The position numbers and the translations under genes are program-made. Positions 17,702 to 26,823 of a stretch of 64,000 bases of DNA are shown in pieces. Location: positions 1-64,000 of the forward strand of contig JAGRFQ010000016.1 in the NCBI GenBank assembly GCA_020445945.1, in the 5' to 3' direction. Position 1 is the stretch's first letter. Each line of letters opens with the position of its first letter. Origin of the DNA: Rhodocyclaceae bacterium (GTDB taxonomy: Bacteria > Pseudomonadota > Gammaproteobacteria > Burkholderiales > Rhodocyclaceae). Under the pieces are notes generated by a model, which saw only the letters and a program-made list of their open reading frames with translations, made no database searches and was not told the DNA's origin.

Positions 17702-18496
17702 TCAAGTGGTTGCGACAAACCGCCTCAGCGCATCCAGTAGCGCGTCCGGCGCCTCGCTCATCATGGCATGGCCGGCGGACGGCAAAACCGTAATATGCGC
17801 ACCTCCCGGCACCTTGGCAAGTGCTGCTTGCAGCGGCAGCGTGGCTTTGGGGGGTGTCATCTGATCGCGTTCCGCGCTGATCAGTGCGGTCGGGCAGGCG
17901 ATGCGGGCTGCGTCGCTTTCGCCGTCGTGGTAGGCATTGCATGCCGCCATGTCGGTATGCAGCACGCCGGCGCCGGCGCGTTCGAGCAGGCGGCGGTTGA
18001 TGCCGGGAAGCGAGAACCCCGGCAGGGCACTGGCGCCGAGCTGGTTGGCGGGGGCGAAGGACCACTGGTTGATCAAGGCGTGCGCGCGATCGGGATCGCT
18101 GAGCGTGGCCTCGAGCAGAGGCGCGGCGACCGGCATCGGAATCACGCAACCGACCAGCACCAGACGGGCCACCCGGGCCGGCGCGATGGCGGCGGTGCGC
18201 AGCGCGACCAGCGCGCCCATGCTGTGGCCGACCAGCGTGACCGGGGCGATGGATGTGCGTGCGATCCAGTCGGCCAGCCATCCGGCGATGCTTTCGATGC
18301 TGTCCAGCGGCGGGCCGCCGGAGCGGCCGTGGCCGGGCAGGTCGGGGGCGACGGCATTGAATCCGTGGCGCGAAAAGTAACGCACCGGCAGATTCCATAC
18401 GCTGTGGTCGTGGCCGGCGCCGTGCACAAAGACAATCGTCGGTTGCGTGTCGTCCGGCGCACGGCCGCCGGTGTAGGCGTAGATCGTCGCGTTCAT
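17702..18496 (-). CDS. Alpha/beta-hydrolase
   Basis: 264 aa, soluble. The catalytic triad is visible: nucleophile Ser in VGHSMGALVALR, Asp in SAERDQMTP and His in PSAGHAMMSE. The oxyanion motif is VFVHGAGHDHSVW, and APDLPGHGRSGG is the usual lid-side strand. The substrate is unknown. Its ATG overlaps the stop of the upstream O-acetylhomoserine sulfhydrylase gene (TCAT on the plus strand), so the two are cotranscribed and perhaps functionally linked. Confidence 0.88.
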   Translation of the reverse strand: MNATIYAYTGGRAPDDTQPTIVFVHGAGHDHSVWNLPVRYFSRHGFNAVAPDLPGHGRSGGPPLDSIESIAGWLADWIARTSIAPVTLVGHSMGALVALRTAAIAPARVARLVLVGCVIPMPVAAPLLEATLSDPDRAHALINQWSFAPANQLGASALPGFSLPGINRRLLERAGAGVLHTDMAACNAYHDGESDAARIACPTALISAERDQMTPPKATLPLQAALAKVPGGAHITVLPSAGHAMMSEAPDALLDALRRFVATT

Positions 18497-19797
18497 GCGG
18501 CCGCGGCTTTTTCGGCGGCGCGCAGGCCGCGGGCGAGGTCTTCGAGCAAGTCGTCGATGTCTTCGAGCCCGACGGACAGGCGCACGGTGCCTTCGCCAAT
18601 GCCGGCGGCGGCGAGGTCGGCGGCCGACATGCGAAAGTGGGTCGTGCTGGCCGGATGAATGACCAGCGACTTGGCGTCACCAACGTTGGCCAGATGCGAG
18701 AACACGCGCAGCGCACCCATGAAGGCGGCGCAGGCGGGGCGTCCACCCTTGAGTTCGAAACTCAGCACCGCGCCGCAGCCCTTGGGGAGCAGGCGCTGCG
18801 CCAGCGCGTGGTCGCGATGGCTGTCGAGGCCGGGGTAGGCGACGTGCGCGACCTGGGCGTGGCCGAGCAGATGTGCCGCCAGCGCTTCGGCGTTGGCGAC
18901 GTGCTGGCGCATGCGCAGCGGCAGGGTTTCGATGCCTTGCAGGATCTGGAAGGCGTTCATCGGCGACAGGCAGGCGCCGAAATCGCGCAGGCCTTCGCGG
19001 CGCGCGCGCAGCAAGAAGGCGGCAATGGCGGATTCCTCCGCGAAATCCATGCCGTGAAAGCCGTCGTAGGGTTCGCTCAGCGTGGGGTGGCGGCCGCTGG
19101 CTGCCCAGTCGAAGCGGCCGCCATCGACCAGCAGCCCGCCCACCGCGACGCCGTGCCCGCCGAGAAACTTGGTCGCGGAATGGACCACCAGATCGGCGCC
19201 GAGCGCGATGGGTTGCTGCAGGCATGGGGTGACCAGCGTGGCGTCGACCAGCAGCGGAAGCGCGGCGTCGTGGGCGATCGCCGCCACGGTGGGGGTGTCG
19301 AGCACGTCGAGGCCCGGATTGCCGAGCGCCTCGCCGAACAGCAGCACGGTGTTGGGGCGGATCGCGGCGCGCCAGGCGTCGATGTCGTGCGGGTCGACAA
19401 AGGTGGTTTCGATGCCGAAGCGCGGCAAGGTGTAGGCGAGCAGATTGTGCGATCCGCCGTACAGCGCGCGCGAGGCCACGATGTGCCCGCCCGCGCCGGT
19501 GAGGGTGGTGATGGCGAGGTGGAGGGCGGCCTGGCCGCTGGCGGTGGCAATTGCGCCGATGCCGGCGTCGAGCGCTGCGATGCGCTCTTCGAGCACCGCG
19601 TTGGTCGGGTTCGAGATGCGCGAATAGACGTGGCCCGGGTGTTCGAGATTGAAGCGCGAAGCGGCCTGTTCGGCGTCCGCAAATACGTAGCTGGTGGTGA
19701 AGTGGATCGGGACCGCGCGTGCGCCGTGGTCCGAATCGGGGCTCTGGCCGGCATGCAGGCTCAGCGTGGCCGGGCCAAAAAGGGGGCGATAGGTCAT
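18493..19797 (-). CDS. metY: O-acetylhomoserine sulfhydrylase (Cys/Met metabolism PLP enzyme)
   Basis: PLP-dependent transsulfuration enzyme that makes homocysteine from O-acetylhomoserine and sulfide. 434 aa. SRISNPTNAVLEERIAALDAG and TASGQAALHLA are family landmarks. The PLP lysine is in VVHSATKFLGGHGVA. The C-terminal SHLANVGDAKSLVIHPASTTH is diagnostic of the MetY/MetZ branch. MetY is favoured over O-succinylhomoserine sulfhydrylase by length, although the acyl donor cannot be proven from sequence. It is the first gene of a two-gene unit with the alpha/beta-hydrolase. Confidence 0.88.
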   Translation of the reverse strand: MTYRPLFGPATLSLHAGQSPDSDHGARAVPIHFTTSYVFADAEQAASRFNLEHPGHVYSRISNPTNAVLEERIAALDAGIGAIATASGQAALHLAITTLTGAGGHIVASRALYGGSHNLLAYTLPRFGIETTFVDPHDIDAWRAAIRPNTVLLFGEALGNPGLDVLDTPTVAAIAHDAALPLLVDATLVTPCLQQPIALGADLVVHSATKFLGGHGVAVGGLLVDGGRFDWAASGRHPTLSEPYDGFHGMDFAEESAIAAFLLRARREGLRDFGACLSPMNAFQILQGIETLPLRMRQHVANAEALAAHLLGHAQVAHVAYPGLDSHRDHALAQRLLPKGCGAVLSFELKGGRPACAAFMGALRVFSHLANVGDAKSLVIHPASTTHFRMSAADLAAAGIGEGTVRLSVGLEDIDDLLEDLARGLRAAEKAAAA

Positions 19798-19834
19798 CGG
19801 CGGAATGGGTCCTGAGGACGGGGCCTGAGCTTGG

Positions 19835-20047
19835 TCAGGCAGGTTCAGGCGGGTCGAGCAGCCGTTCCATATAGGCGATGCGGTCTTTCAGACTGAGTTT
19901 GCGCTTCTTGAGGCGGCGCAGCAGCAGCTCGTCACCCGGCGGATCGGCGGCGAGTGCGGCAATGGCGGTGTCGAGATCGCGATGCTCGGTTTTGAGGCTT
20001 TCCAGCGCGGCGGCCCAGCCCGCAGATTCTTCGAAATCGTCCTGCAT
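19835..20047 (-). CDS. DUF465/YdcH-family small protein
   Basis: 70 aa from the ATG at 20047; a TTG at 20080 would add 11 residues. It is short and helical, with the family pattern LKTEHRDLDTAIAAL followed by LRRLKKRKLSLKDRIAYMERLL. YdcH-type proteins are common in proteobacteria and have no agreed function. It lies alone between metY and the divergent DUF3567 gene. Confidence 0.8.
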   Translation of the reverse strand: MQDDFEESAGWAAALESLKTEHRDLDTAIAALAADPPGDELLLRRLKKRKLSLKDRIAYMERLLDPPEPA

Positions 20048-20160
20048 CGTTGCGATTAATTGATGTCCGATCAGTCTCAAGCCGGCGAGGGATTCGCCGT
20101 AAACAGGGGTGAACCGGGGCTATGGTATGCGGTGGATTGGGGAATGACAACTCGCCCGGA

Positions 20161-20187
20161 CTTGAAATGGCGCAATGTTCCCCGATC
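20161..20187 (+). promoter_or_regulatory. Weak sigma-32-like promoter before DUF3567
   Basis: CTTGAAA and CCCCGATC are 12 bp apart, 54 bp before the DUF3567 start. The -35 element is perfect, but the -10 element differs from CCCCATNT, so this is only suggestive. Confidence 0.25.
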
Positions 20188-20240
20188 TTGGCCCCGAGGG
20201 TGTCCGGCGCTGGCCGGCATCGTTGAAAAGGAGTCACGCC

Positions 20241-20471
20241 ATGCAAGTCGTATGCAACAACCCGGTGCTGTACGTGGTGGACTTTCCCGGATTTGATGCG
20301 ATCGAAGTGATCGACAAGCGGCTGGGGCGCGGCACGGTTTTTCGCGATGCCGCAGCGCGACGCTTTCGGGCCGAACTGGCGGAGCTGGCCGCGTCCGAGG
20401 AAATGGGCGATTTCGACGAGTTGATCGTCCACTACCAAAGCCTGCTCAATCAGCCCGCGATCTACCATTGA
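20241..20471 (+). CDS. DUF3567 family protein
   Basis: 76 aa. It begins MQVVCNNPVLYVVDFPGFDAIEVID and ends HYQSLLNQPAIYH, matching a small betaproteobacterial family of unknown function. The start is fixed by AAGGAG 8 bp upstream of the ATG; a longer frame from 20175 has no ribosome-binding site. No signal peptide or membrane helix. Useful mainly as a marker of betaproteobacterial origin. Confidence 0.88.
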   Translation: MQVVCNNPVLYVVDFPGFDAIEVIDKRLGRGTVFRDAAARRFRAELAELAASEEMGDFDELIVHYQSLLNQPAIYH

Positions 20472-20555
20472 GCCACCGTCTCGTCGCGCGCTTGCCGCTG
20501 CTGCGGGGCTGACCTAAGATTTGCGCTCGATCCCGACACAGATGTTGGCAGTAGC

Positions 20556-21104
20556 GTGAGCAAGGCATTCACCAAAGCCTCGGACGAGGACGACGACACT
20601 CCGGATACCCCGCCCGGCCCCGCTGCCGGCGGTCCCATCTACATGACCCGCAACGGCTGGCTGGCGCTCAAGCGCGAGCTCGACGCCCTGTTGCGTGACG
20701 AGCGCCCCAAAATGGTCGAGACCGTGGCATGGGCCGCGGGCAATGGAGATCGCTCCGAAAACGGCGATTACATTTACGGCAAGAAGCGGCTGCGCGAGAT
20801 CGACCGGCGGATTCGCTTTTTGATCAAGCGCCTCGAGAACGCCACGGTGGTCGACCCGGCAGAGCAAACGGCGCTCGATCAGGTGTTTTTCGGCGCAACC
20901 GTGGTGATTGCCGACGACGATGGCTCCAGCGAGCAGACCTATCAGATCGTTGGCGTGGATGAGGCCGATGCATCGCAGGCCAAGATCAGCTGGATTTCAC
21001 CGCTTGCACGCGCCCTGCTGAAAGCGCGCGTTGGCGACGTGGTCAGTTTTGCCAGCCCGTCCGGGCGGCGCGACATCGAAGTGCTGGACATCCGCTACGG
21101 TTAA
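20556..21104 (+). CDS. greB: Transcription elongation factor GreB
   Basis: Rescues backtracked RNA polymerase by stimulating transcript cleavage. 182 aa from a GTG start (MSKAFTKASDEDD). The N-terminal coiled coil carries the acidic tip, GNGDRSENGDYIYGKKRLREID, in the GreB form. The C-terminal FKBP-like domain contains ISWISPLARALLKARVGD. An acidic, Pro-rich N-terminal extension of about 25 residues precedes the usual YMTRNGWLALKREL. A weak hairpin with a T run follows the gene. Confidence 0.94.
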   Translation: MSKAFTKASDEDDDTPDTPPGPAAGGPIYMTRNGWLALKRELDALLRDERPKMVETVAWAAGNGDRSENGDYIYGKKRLREIDRRIRFLIKRLENATVVDPAEQTALDQVFFGATVVIADDDGSSEQTYQIVGVDEADASQAKISWISPLARALLKARVGDVVSFASPSGRRDIEVLDIRYG

Positions 21105-21133
21105 ACCGTGTCGTGCGGTGCCCTTCGCTGCGC

Positions 21134-21154
21134 CGGCATACCCTGCCGTTTTTT
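21134..21154 (+). terminator. Terminator of greB
   Basis: A 5-bp stem CGGCA/TGCCG with a TACCC loop followed directly by TTTTTT, 30 bp after the greB stop. Short but with a good U tract. Confidence 0.6.
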
Positions 21155-21166
21155 CTGCCCGATTGC

Positions 21167-21194
21167 TCAAGTTTTGGGCATTTAAGGCCGATGG
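21167..21194 (+). promoter_or_regulatory. Sigma-28 (FliA)-like promoter of the chemoreceptor gene
   Basis: TCAAGTTT and GCCGATGG are 12 bp apart, close to the flagellar sigma consensus TAAAGTTT-N11-GCCGATAA, 43 bp before the chemoreceptor ATG. The spacer is one base longer than the optimum. Confidence 0.5.
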
Positions 21195-21236
21195 GCCTGC
21201 TGTCTATCAGATAAGAACAAATAGGCGGGGGCAGAC

Positions 21237-22868
21237 ATGTTGCTGAATACACGCTTGGTGGTGCGCCTTGGCGTGCTGGTGCTTGCGGCGGTGGCCGGGT
21301 TGGTCGTTCTGGGTGGAACGTCGCTATGGACAGCACGCGGGCAGTTGCTTGAAGCCGAGATGCGCCGCGTGGAGGACGTGGTCACGACCGCGGGGTATGT
21401 GTTTGAACACTTCTACGCGCAGGAGCAATCCGGCGCGATGAGCCGCACCGAGGCGCAAGTCCAGTCGCTGGCCATGCTGCGGCGGGTGCGGTTTGAGGAC
21501 GGCCAGAACTACATTTTTGTCTACGACGCGAACGCGACCACGTTGCTGTCACCGTTGAAGCCGGAGACGGAAGGCAAGTCGATGGCGGGGAAAAAAGACC
21601 CCAACGGTGTTGCGCTGTTCGACCGGATTGCCCAGGTAGCGCGCACCGGTGAGCCGGCCGGGATCGATTATGCCTGGCCGCGTACCACGGGCGGTGTGCC
21701 CGAGGCCAAGCATTCAACCGTCCAGTCCTTCACGCCATGGGGCTGGGCCTATGGGGCGGGGATTTATCTGACCGCCGTCGAGACGGCCTTCTCCGCCGGC
21801 CTGGCGCAAACCCTGAGCGTCGCCCTGGTGTTGCTGGTGGCGACCGTGGCGCTGTCATGGCTGATTGTGCGTGGCATCGTGCACCAGCTGGGGGGCGAGC
21901 CGGCGTACGCTGTGACGGTGATGCAGGCTGTGGCGGGGGGCGACCTGTGCGCCAGCATCGACAACAAGGGCGGGGAGAACAGTTTGCTCGGCACGCTCGG
22001 GCGGACGGTGGCGCAGTTGCGCAGCATGATGCGCGAGATCGGCACGAGCGCGAAGTCGGTGGCCGACAATTCGCGCGATATTGCCCGCGTTGCGCGTGAG
22101 GTGGCCGACAAGGCAAATTCGCAGTCCGACGCGACCGCATCGATTGCGGCCGGGGTCGAGGAAATGACGGTCAGCATCAGCCACATTTCGGACAGCGCGC
22201 GCGAAACCGAGAGTAATTCTTCCAGCGCCGCGGAGCTGGCCGAGCGCGGCGAGCGCCGGGCCGAAGACGCTGCCGGCGAGATGCGCCGCATCGCCACGAC
22301 GGTGGATTCGGCCTCCGCCAAAATCCAGGAGCTGGTCGGTCGGGCCAACGAGATCGGTTCGATCGCCAACGTGATCAAGGAGATCGCGGCGCAAACCAAC
22401 CTGCTGGCGCTCAACGCCGCGATCGAGGCCGCGCGCGCCGGCGAGCAGGGCCGCGGCTTTGCGGTGGTGGCTGATGAGGTGCGCGGACTGGCCGAGCGCA
22501 CCGCGAGCGCGACGGTGCAGATCGAGGAAATGCTCGGCGGCATCCAGGAGGACACCAGCGGCGCGGTGAGCGCGATGGGCGTGGTGGCCTCGCGCGTGGA
22601 TTCGGGCGTCAAGCTGGTCGACAGTGCCTCAGCGTCGCTGCGCGAAATCCGTGCGGGCACCAGCGTGACGCTCGAACGCATCAGCGATGTGGCCTGTGCG
22701 ACCAACGAACAGAGCGCTGCGAGCACGGTGATCGCGCAGCAGGTCGAGCAGATCGCGATGATGGTCGAGGGCACCAGCCAGTCGATGCGCACCACGGTCG
22801 ATGCGGTCGCCAAGCTGGAGAATTTGTCGACCGACCTGAATGCGCTGGTGGGGCGATTCCGCTACTGA
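21237..22868 (+). CDS. Methyl-accepting chemotaxis protein with single Cache domain
   Basis: Transmembrane chemoreceptor. 543 aa. TM1 is at about residues 8-30. The periplasmic region (about 35-185) looks like sCache_2 ([31 protein letters not shown]). TM2 is at about 190-212, followed by a short HAMP-like segment and a long cytoplasmic signalling coil. The CheA/CheW-contact tip is intact: [23 protein letters not shown]...[15 protein letters not shown]. There is no C-terminal CheR-tethering pentapeptide (ends NALVGRFRY). The ligand is unknown; related sCache_2 receptors often sense organic acids. No other che gene is in the window. Confidence 0.92.
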   Translation: MLLNTRLVVRLGVLVLAAVAGLVVLGGTSLWTARGQLLEAEMRRVEDVVTTAGYVFEHFYAQEQSGAMSRTEAQVQSLAMLRRVRFEDGQNYIFVYDANATTLLSPLKPETEGKSMAGKKDPNGVALFDRIAQVARTGEPAGIDYAWPRTTGGVPEAKHSTVQSFTPWGWAYGAGIYLTAVETAFSAGLAQTLSVALVLLVATVALSWLIVRGIVHQLGGEPAYAVTVMQAVAGGDLCASIDNKGGENSLLGTLGRTVAQLRSMMREIGTSAKSVADNSRDIARVAREVADKANSQSDATASIAAGVEEMTVSISHISDSARETESNSSSAAELAERGERRAEDAAGEMRRIATTVDSASAKIQELVGRANEIGSIANVIKEIAAQTNLLALNAAIEAARAGEQGRGFAVVADEVRGLAERTASATVQIEEMLGGIQEDTSGAVSAMGVVASRVDSGVKLVDSASASLREIRAGTSVTLERISDVACATNEQSAASTVIAQQVEQIAMMVEGTSQSMRTTVDAVAKLENLSTDLNALVGRFRY

Positions 22869-22889
22869 TCCACGGTCTGGCGCCGATTC

Positions 22890-22915
22890 AAAACGCCTCC
22901 AGCCGGAGGCGTTTT
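22890..22915 (+). terminator. Terminator of the chemoreceptor gene
   Basis: A perfect stem AAAACGCCTCC/GGAGGCGTTTT with a 4-nt loop, ending in five Ts, 22 bp after the stop codon. Confidence 0.85.
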
Positions 22916-22924
22916 TACTGGTGG

Positions 22925-22952
22925 CTTGAAATCCGGAAGGTCGGCCCCATAA
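22925..22952 (+). promoter_or_regulatory. Sigma-32 heat-shock promoter of htpG
   Basis: CTTGAAA and CCCCATAA are 13 bp apart, essentially the full RpoH consensus, 40 bp before the htpG ATG. It follows directly on the terminator of the upstream gene. Confidence 0.88.
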
Positions 22953-22991
22953 CCGGGGGTATGAAAAAACGGTTCACATGGAGACCCTGAT

Positions 22992-24947
22992 ATGTCCGAG
23001 GCTCAAGCCGCTCACGCCGAGAAGATGAATTTCCAGGCCGAGGTGAAGCAACTGCTCCACCTCATGATCCACTCGCTGTACTCAAACCGCGAAATCTTTC
23101 TGCGCGAACTGATTTCGAATGCCTCCGATGCCTGTGACAAGCTGCGTTTCGAGGCGCTCGACAAGGCCGACCTGTTTGAAGGCGACGGCGAGTTGAAGAT
23201 TCGCATCGGTTTCGATGCCGCGGCGAAGACGATTACCGTCAGCGACAACGGCATCGGCATGGATCGCAGCGAAGTGATCACCAATCTGGGCACCATCGCC
23301 AAGTCGGGCACGCGCGAATTCTTCAGTCAGCTGACCGGCGACCAGAAGAAGGATGCCCACCTGATCGGTCAGTTCGGGGTCGGTTTCTACTCGGCCTTCA
23401 TCGTTGCCGACAAGGTCACGGTACGCACCCGTCGCGCCGGCCTGGGCGCCGACGCGGGCGTGCAGTGGGAATGCTCGATGCTCGGCGATGCGGCCGGCGA
23501 GTACGCCATCGAGCCGATCGAGAAAGCCGATCGCGGTACCGAAATTACGCTGCACCTGCGCGAAGAGCAGCAGGATCTGCTCAACGGCTGGCAACTGCGC
23601 CAGCTGGTCCACAAGTATTCCGATCACATCGTCCAGCCGATCGTGATGAAGAAGGAGGAGTGGAACGAGGAGACCAAGGCGCAGGTCACCACCGACGAAG
23701 ACGAGACCATCAACCAGGCCAGCGCGCTGTGGGCGCGGCCGCGCACCGAGATCACCGACGACGAGTACAAGGCGTTCTACAAGCACGTCGGGCACGATTT
23801 TCAGGACCCGCTGGCGTGGACCCACGCGCGGGTCGAGGGGCGTCAGGAATACACCCAGTTGCTCTACATTCCCGAGAACGCCCCGTTCGACATGTGGGAC
23901 CGCAACGCCCGCCACGGCATCAAGCTGTACGTGCGGCGCGTGTTCATCATGGATGACGCCGAGAAACTCATGCCGACCTATCTGCGCTTTGTGCGCGGGG
24001 TGGTCGATTCGGCCGACCTGCCGCTCAACGTGTCGCGCGAGATCCTGCAGGAATCGAAGGACATCGACTCGATCCGCTCCGGCTGCACCAAGAAAGTGCT
24101 CGGCCTGCTCGAAGACATCGCGAAGAATGACGGCGACAAATACGCCAAGTTCTGGAAAGCCTTTGGCAATGTGCTCAAAGAGGGTGTCGGCGAAGACAGC
24201 AGCAACAAGGACAAGATCGCCGGTCTGCTGCGCTTTGCCTCGACGCTGGCCGATACGCCGGATCAGACCGTGTCGCTGGCGGACTACATCGCGCGCATGA
24301 AGGAAGGCCAGGAGAAGATTTACTACGTGACTGCCGAAACCTTCAACGCGGCCAAGAACAGCCCGCACCTCGAAGTGTTCCGCAAGAAGGGCATCGAAGT
24401 CCTGCTGCTGTGCGACCGCGTCGACGAGTGGGTCATCGGCTATCTCACCGAGTTCGACGGCAAGGCGCTGCAGTCGGTGGCCAAGGGCGACCTCGACCTG
24501 GGCGCGCTCGAAGATGAAGCTGAAAAGCAGGAAGCGGAAAAGCTGGCCGATGAATTCAAGCCGCTGGTGGACAAGATCAAGGCCAGCCTGAGCGGGCGCG
24601 TCAAGGACGTTCGTGCGACCCATCGCCTGACCGACTCGCCGGCCTGCCTGGTGGCGGACGCGCAGGATATGGGGATGAATCTGGCGCGGATTCTCAAGGC
24701 GGCCGGTCAGGAGGCGCCGCCGAGCCAGCCGATTCTGGAAGTCAATCCCTCGCACCCCGCAGTCAAGCGTCTGGAAAAGGAAGAAGCCCGCTTCGACGAT
24801 TGGGCTGCGGTGTTGTTCGACCAAGCCCTGTTGGCCGAAGGCGGCACGCTGGACGACCCGGCCAGCTTCGTTAAACGCATCAACGCCTTGATGCTGGCGA
24901 TCAGCGATGGTGACGGCGGCAATGGCGGCATCATCGTCGACGCCTGA
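22992..24947 (+). CDS. htpG: Molecular chaperone HtpG (Hsp90)
   Basis: ATP-dependent cytoplasmic chaperone. 651 aa, full length. The N-terminal GHKL ATPase is complete: [16 protein letters not shown] (catalytic Glu), [28 protein letters not shown] and GTEITLHL. The middle domain includes [11 protein letters not shown] and [11 protein letters not shown] with the catalytic Arg. The C-terminal dimerisation domain ends [19 protein letters not shown], without the eukaryotic MEEVD. GGAGA precedes the ATG. Monocistronic, with a heat-shock promoter and a strong terminator. Confidence 0.98.
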   Translation: MSEAQAAHAEKMNFQAEVKQLLHLMIHSLYSNREIFLRELISNASDACDKLRFEALDKADLFEGDGELKIRIGFDAAAKTITVSDNGIGMDRSEVITNLGTIAKSGTREFFSQLTGDQKKDAHLIGQFGVGFYSAFIVADKVTVRTRRAGLGADAGVQWECSMLGDAAGEYAIEPIEKADRGTEITLHLREEQQDLLNGWQLRQLVHKYSDHIVQPIVMKKEEWNEETKAQVTTDEDETINQASALWARPRTEITDDEYKAFYKHVGHDFQDPLAWTHARVEGRQEYTQLLYIPENAPFDMWDRNARHGIKLYVRRVFIMDDAEKLMPTYLRFVRGVVDSADLPLNVSREILQESKDIDSIRSGCTKKVLGLLEDIAKNDGDKYAKFWKAFGNVLKEGVGEDSSNKDKIAGLLRFASTLADTPDQTVSLADYIARMKEGQEKIYYVTAETFNAAKNSPHLEVFRKKGIEVLLLCDRVDEWVIGYLTEFDGKALQSVAKGDLDLGALEDEAEKQEAEKLADEFKPLVDKIKASLSGRVKDVRATHRLTDSPACLVADAQDMGMNLARILKAAGQEAPPSQPILEVNPSHPAVKRLEKEEARFDDWAAVLFDQALLAEGGTLDDPASFVKRINALMLAISDGDGGNGGIIVDA

Positions 24948-24965
24948 CGCGCGGCGCCGCAGCAA

Positions 24966-25002
24966 CAACAAAAAACCGCGGGGATGCCGCGGTTTTTTGT
25001 TG
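24966..25002. terminator. Bidirectional terminator between htpG and the ClC gene
   Basis: A 16-bp perfect stem (CAACAAAAAACCGCGG and its complement, 5-nt loop) with A and T runs on the two arms, so it can act in both directions between convergent genes. Confidence 0.9.
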
Positions 25003-25007
25003 GCGCG

Positions 25008-26558
25008 TCATGCGCCTTCGGGTTTCTCCGGGGCTGGCGTGCCGGCGCCGGGGGAATCATCGTGTGGTGTTTCGGCTGTTGTGGCGCTGGTGGGCGGCGA
25101 CTCCGGTCGCGGTGGGCCGGCCACCTGCTGTTTGAGTTCCTCGAGCGGATCCGGCGCCAGGGTCTCCGGTGGGTCCGGCGGGGTGGAGGAGGCGCGTTGT
25201 TCGCGCGTCAATTTACGCAGCAGATCAATCGCCAGCGCGTCGTAAAGCGGGACCGGTGCGACCGAACGCGAGAACCCCTGCGCGACCACGGCCGCACCCA
25301 TCAGCGGGAGCAGCATCTGGTGATTGTTGGTCATTTCCATCACGATCACGAATGAGGTGATCGGTGACTGGGTAATGCCTGCCAGGAAGGCAACCATGCC
25401 GAGAACCAGGATCGCGGAGCTCTGTTCGCCGGGCAGCATCAGCGCGATGTTGGCGCCAATCCCGGCGCCGACCGCCAGCGCCGGGGCAAAGACGCCGCCG
25501 GGAATGCCGCTGATGAATGCAATCCAGATGACCAGCGCCTTGGCGAACATGAAGAAAATGGGCAGCGTCGCCGAGCCTTCCAGTGCGGCTTTGGATTCCG
25601 CGTAGCCGGTGCCCCAGGTCAGGCCGCCGGTGGCGATGCCTACGATCGCCGTTGCGAGGCCGCACACCGCGGCAAACCGGATCGGGTAGGTGCGCGCCAG
25701 CGTGCCTGCGCGTCCAGGCAGTCCGCGCGACGATGCAATCAGCAGGCGGGTGAACAGACCGCCGGCCAGACCGCCTGCGGCGCCGCACATCAGCACCGGC
25801 CACAGTCCTTCCGGCCAGGTCAGGGCGGCAACCGTGCGGCCGAAATAGGTGTAGTTGCCGAGAATGGCGAGCGACATCAAACCGGCAAAGATCACGGCAA
25901 TGAGCGTGGTGCTGTTGGCGCGGAAGGCGCGATAGCGTGACAGCTCTTCGATTGCGAACATGATGCCGCCCAGCGGCGTGTTGAACGCGGCAGCGACACC
26001 CGCACCGCCGCCGGCAACAATCAGGTCGCTGGTGGGGGCGATCCGGCCGTGCTTCTTTCCGCTGACCATATTGAGCATCGATGCGCCGACCTGTACCGAG
26101 GGGCCCTCGCGGCCGATGGAGGCGCCCGCGAGCAGCCCGAGCAGGGTGAGGCCGATTTTTGCGACCGCGATGCGAAATGAAAGCAGGCGCCGCCGGATGC
26201 GGTGATCGTCGGTCAGCGAGGCAGCAATCGCTTGCGGGATGCCGCTGCCCTCGGTGCCGGGAAAGAAGCGACGCGTTGCCCATGCGATCAACGCAAAACC
26301 GGCGGGAGCGATGATCAGACTGCTCCACCACGCCATGTGCACCACCTCGCGGTGGGCCTCGATTGCCATGTCGGCGCCGACCGCAAAAACAATCGCGGTA
26401 ATCCCCGCCAGCAGCGTAACGCTGACCAGTAACAGGCGTTTTCGCCAGCGCCCCGGCGACAGCCAGGGCATGGCGATACGGCGCCCGCTGCGGGCAAATT
26501 GCCGGATTGCGCGGAGGGGGGCGGCGCTGGAGTCGTGCGATGGGCCGGATGGCGGCAT
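25008..26558 (-). CDS. ClC-family chloride channel or H+/Cl- antiporter
   Basis: 516 aa, multi-pass membrane protein. The ClC selectivity motifs are present: GTEGSGIPQ, GREGPSVQVG (gating Glu) and GIPGGVFAPALAVG. Glu in MFAIEELSRY corresponds to the inner proton glutamate, and Tyr in PLYDAL to the central chloride-binding Tyr, both favouring an H+/Cl- exchanger. An extra cytoplasmic N-terminus (about 40 aa) and a Pro-rich acidic C-terminal tail of about 80 aa without CBS domains flank the core. The first ATG (26558) is used; no start has a good ribosome-binding site. Chloride or fluoride transport remain alternatives, but the GREGP motif favours chloride. Confidence 0.9.
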   Translation of the reverse strand: MPPSGPSHDSSAAPLRAIRQFARSGRRIAMPWLSPGRWRKRLLLVSVTLLAGITAIVFAVGADMAIEAHREVVHMAWWSSLIIAPAGFALIAWATRRFFPGTEGSGIPQAIAASLTDDHRIRRRLLSFRIAVAKIGLTLLGLLAGASIGREGPSVQVGASMLNMVSGKKHGRIAPTSDLIVAGGGAGVAAAFNTPLGGIMFAIEELSRYRAFRANSTTLIAVIFAGLMSLAILGNYTYFGRTVAALTWPEGLWPVLMCGAAGGLAGGLFTRLLIASSRGLPGRAGTLARTYPIRFAAVCGLATAIVGIATGGLTWGTGYAESKAALEGSATLPIFFMFAKALVIWIAFISGIPGGVFAPALAVGAGIGANIALMLPGEQSSAILVLGMVAFLAGITQSPITSFVIVMEMTNNHQMLLPLMGAAVVAQGFSRSVAPVPLYDALAIDLLRKLTREQRASSTPPDPPETLAPDPLEELKQQVAGPPRPESPPTSATTAETPHDDSPGAGTPAPEKPEGA

Positions 26559-26762
26559 GGTTGTTTTTATGTGGCGGCGACAAGTGCTAACAGTAACATG
26601 CAGAGCCCCTCGTTTTCACGCGCTTCAGCCCGATTGGAGCAGTGTTGTCCCGCGATTTCCGTGGTGTCGGTGCGGGACGGCTTGTGGATGTGGACGCGGC
26701 GTTGTGCGACCCTCACGGCCGGGTCGCGCTTGGTGCTGCTTGGAACTTACGTTACAGTTTCT

Positions 26763-26780
26763 CCATACCGCATCGTATGG
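26763..26780. promoter_or_regulatory. Inverted repeat upstream of the 3-hydroxybutyryl-CoA dehydrogenase gene
   Basis: CCATAC-CGCATC-GTATGG is an 18-bp dyad about 43 bp before the GTG start. An overlapping alternative dyad, CCGCATC/GATGCGG (26768-26786), shares the region. This size suits a TetR-type operator, but no regulator gene is next to it. The remainder of 26559-26823 shows nothing else I can name. Confidence 0.35.
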
Positions 26781-26823
26781 ATGCGGCACTGGGGTCAAGG
26801 TTTAAACACAGGAGGAGCGGTTC

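Noticed and set aside
23082..24971. 629-codon minus-strand frame opposite htpG
   Set aside because: Exact antisense shadow of a fully conserved Hsp90 gene.
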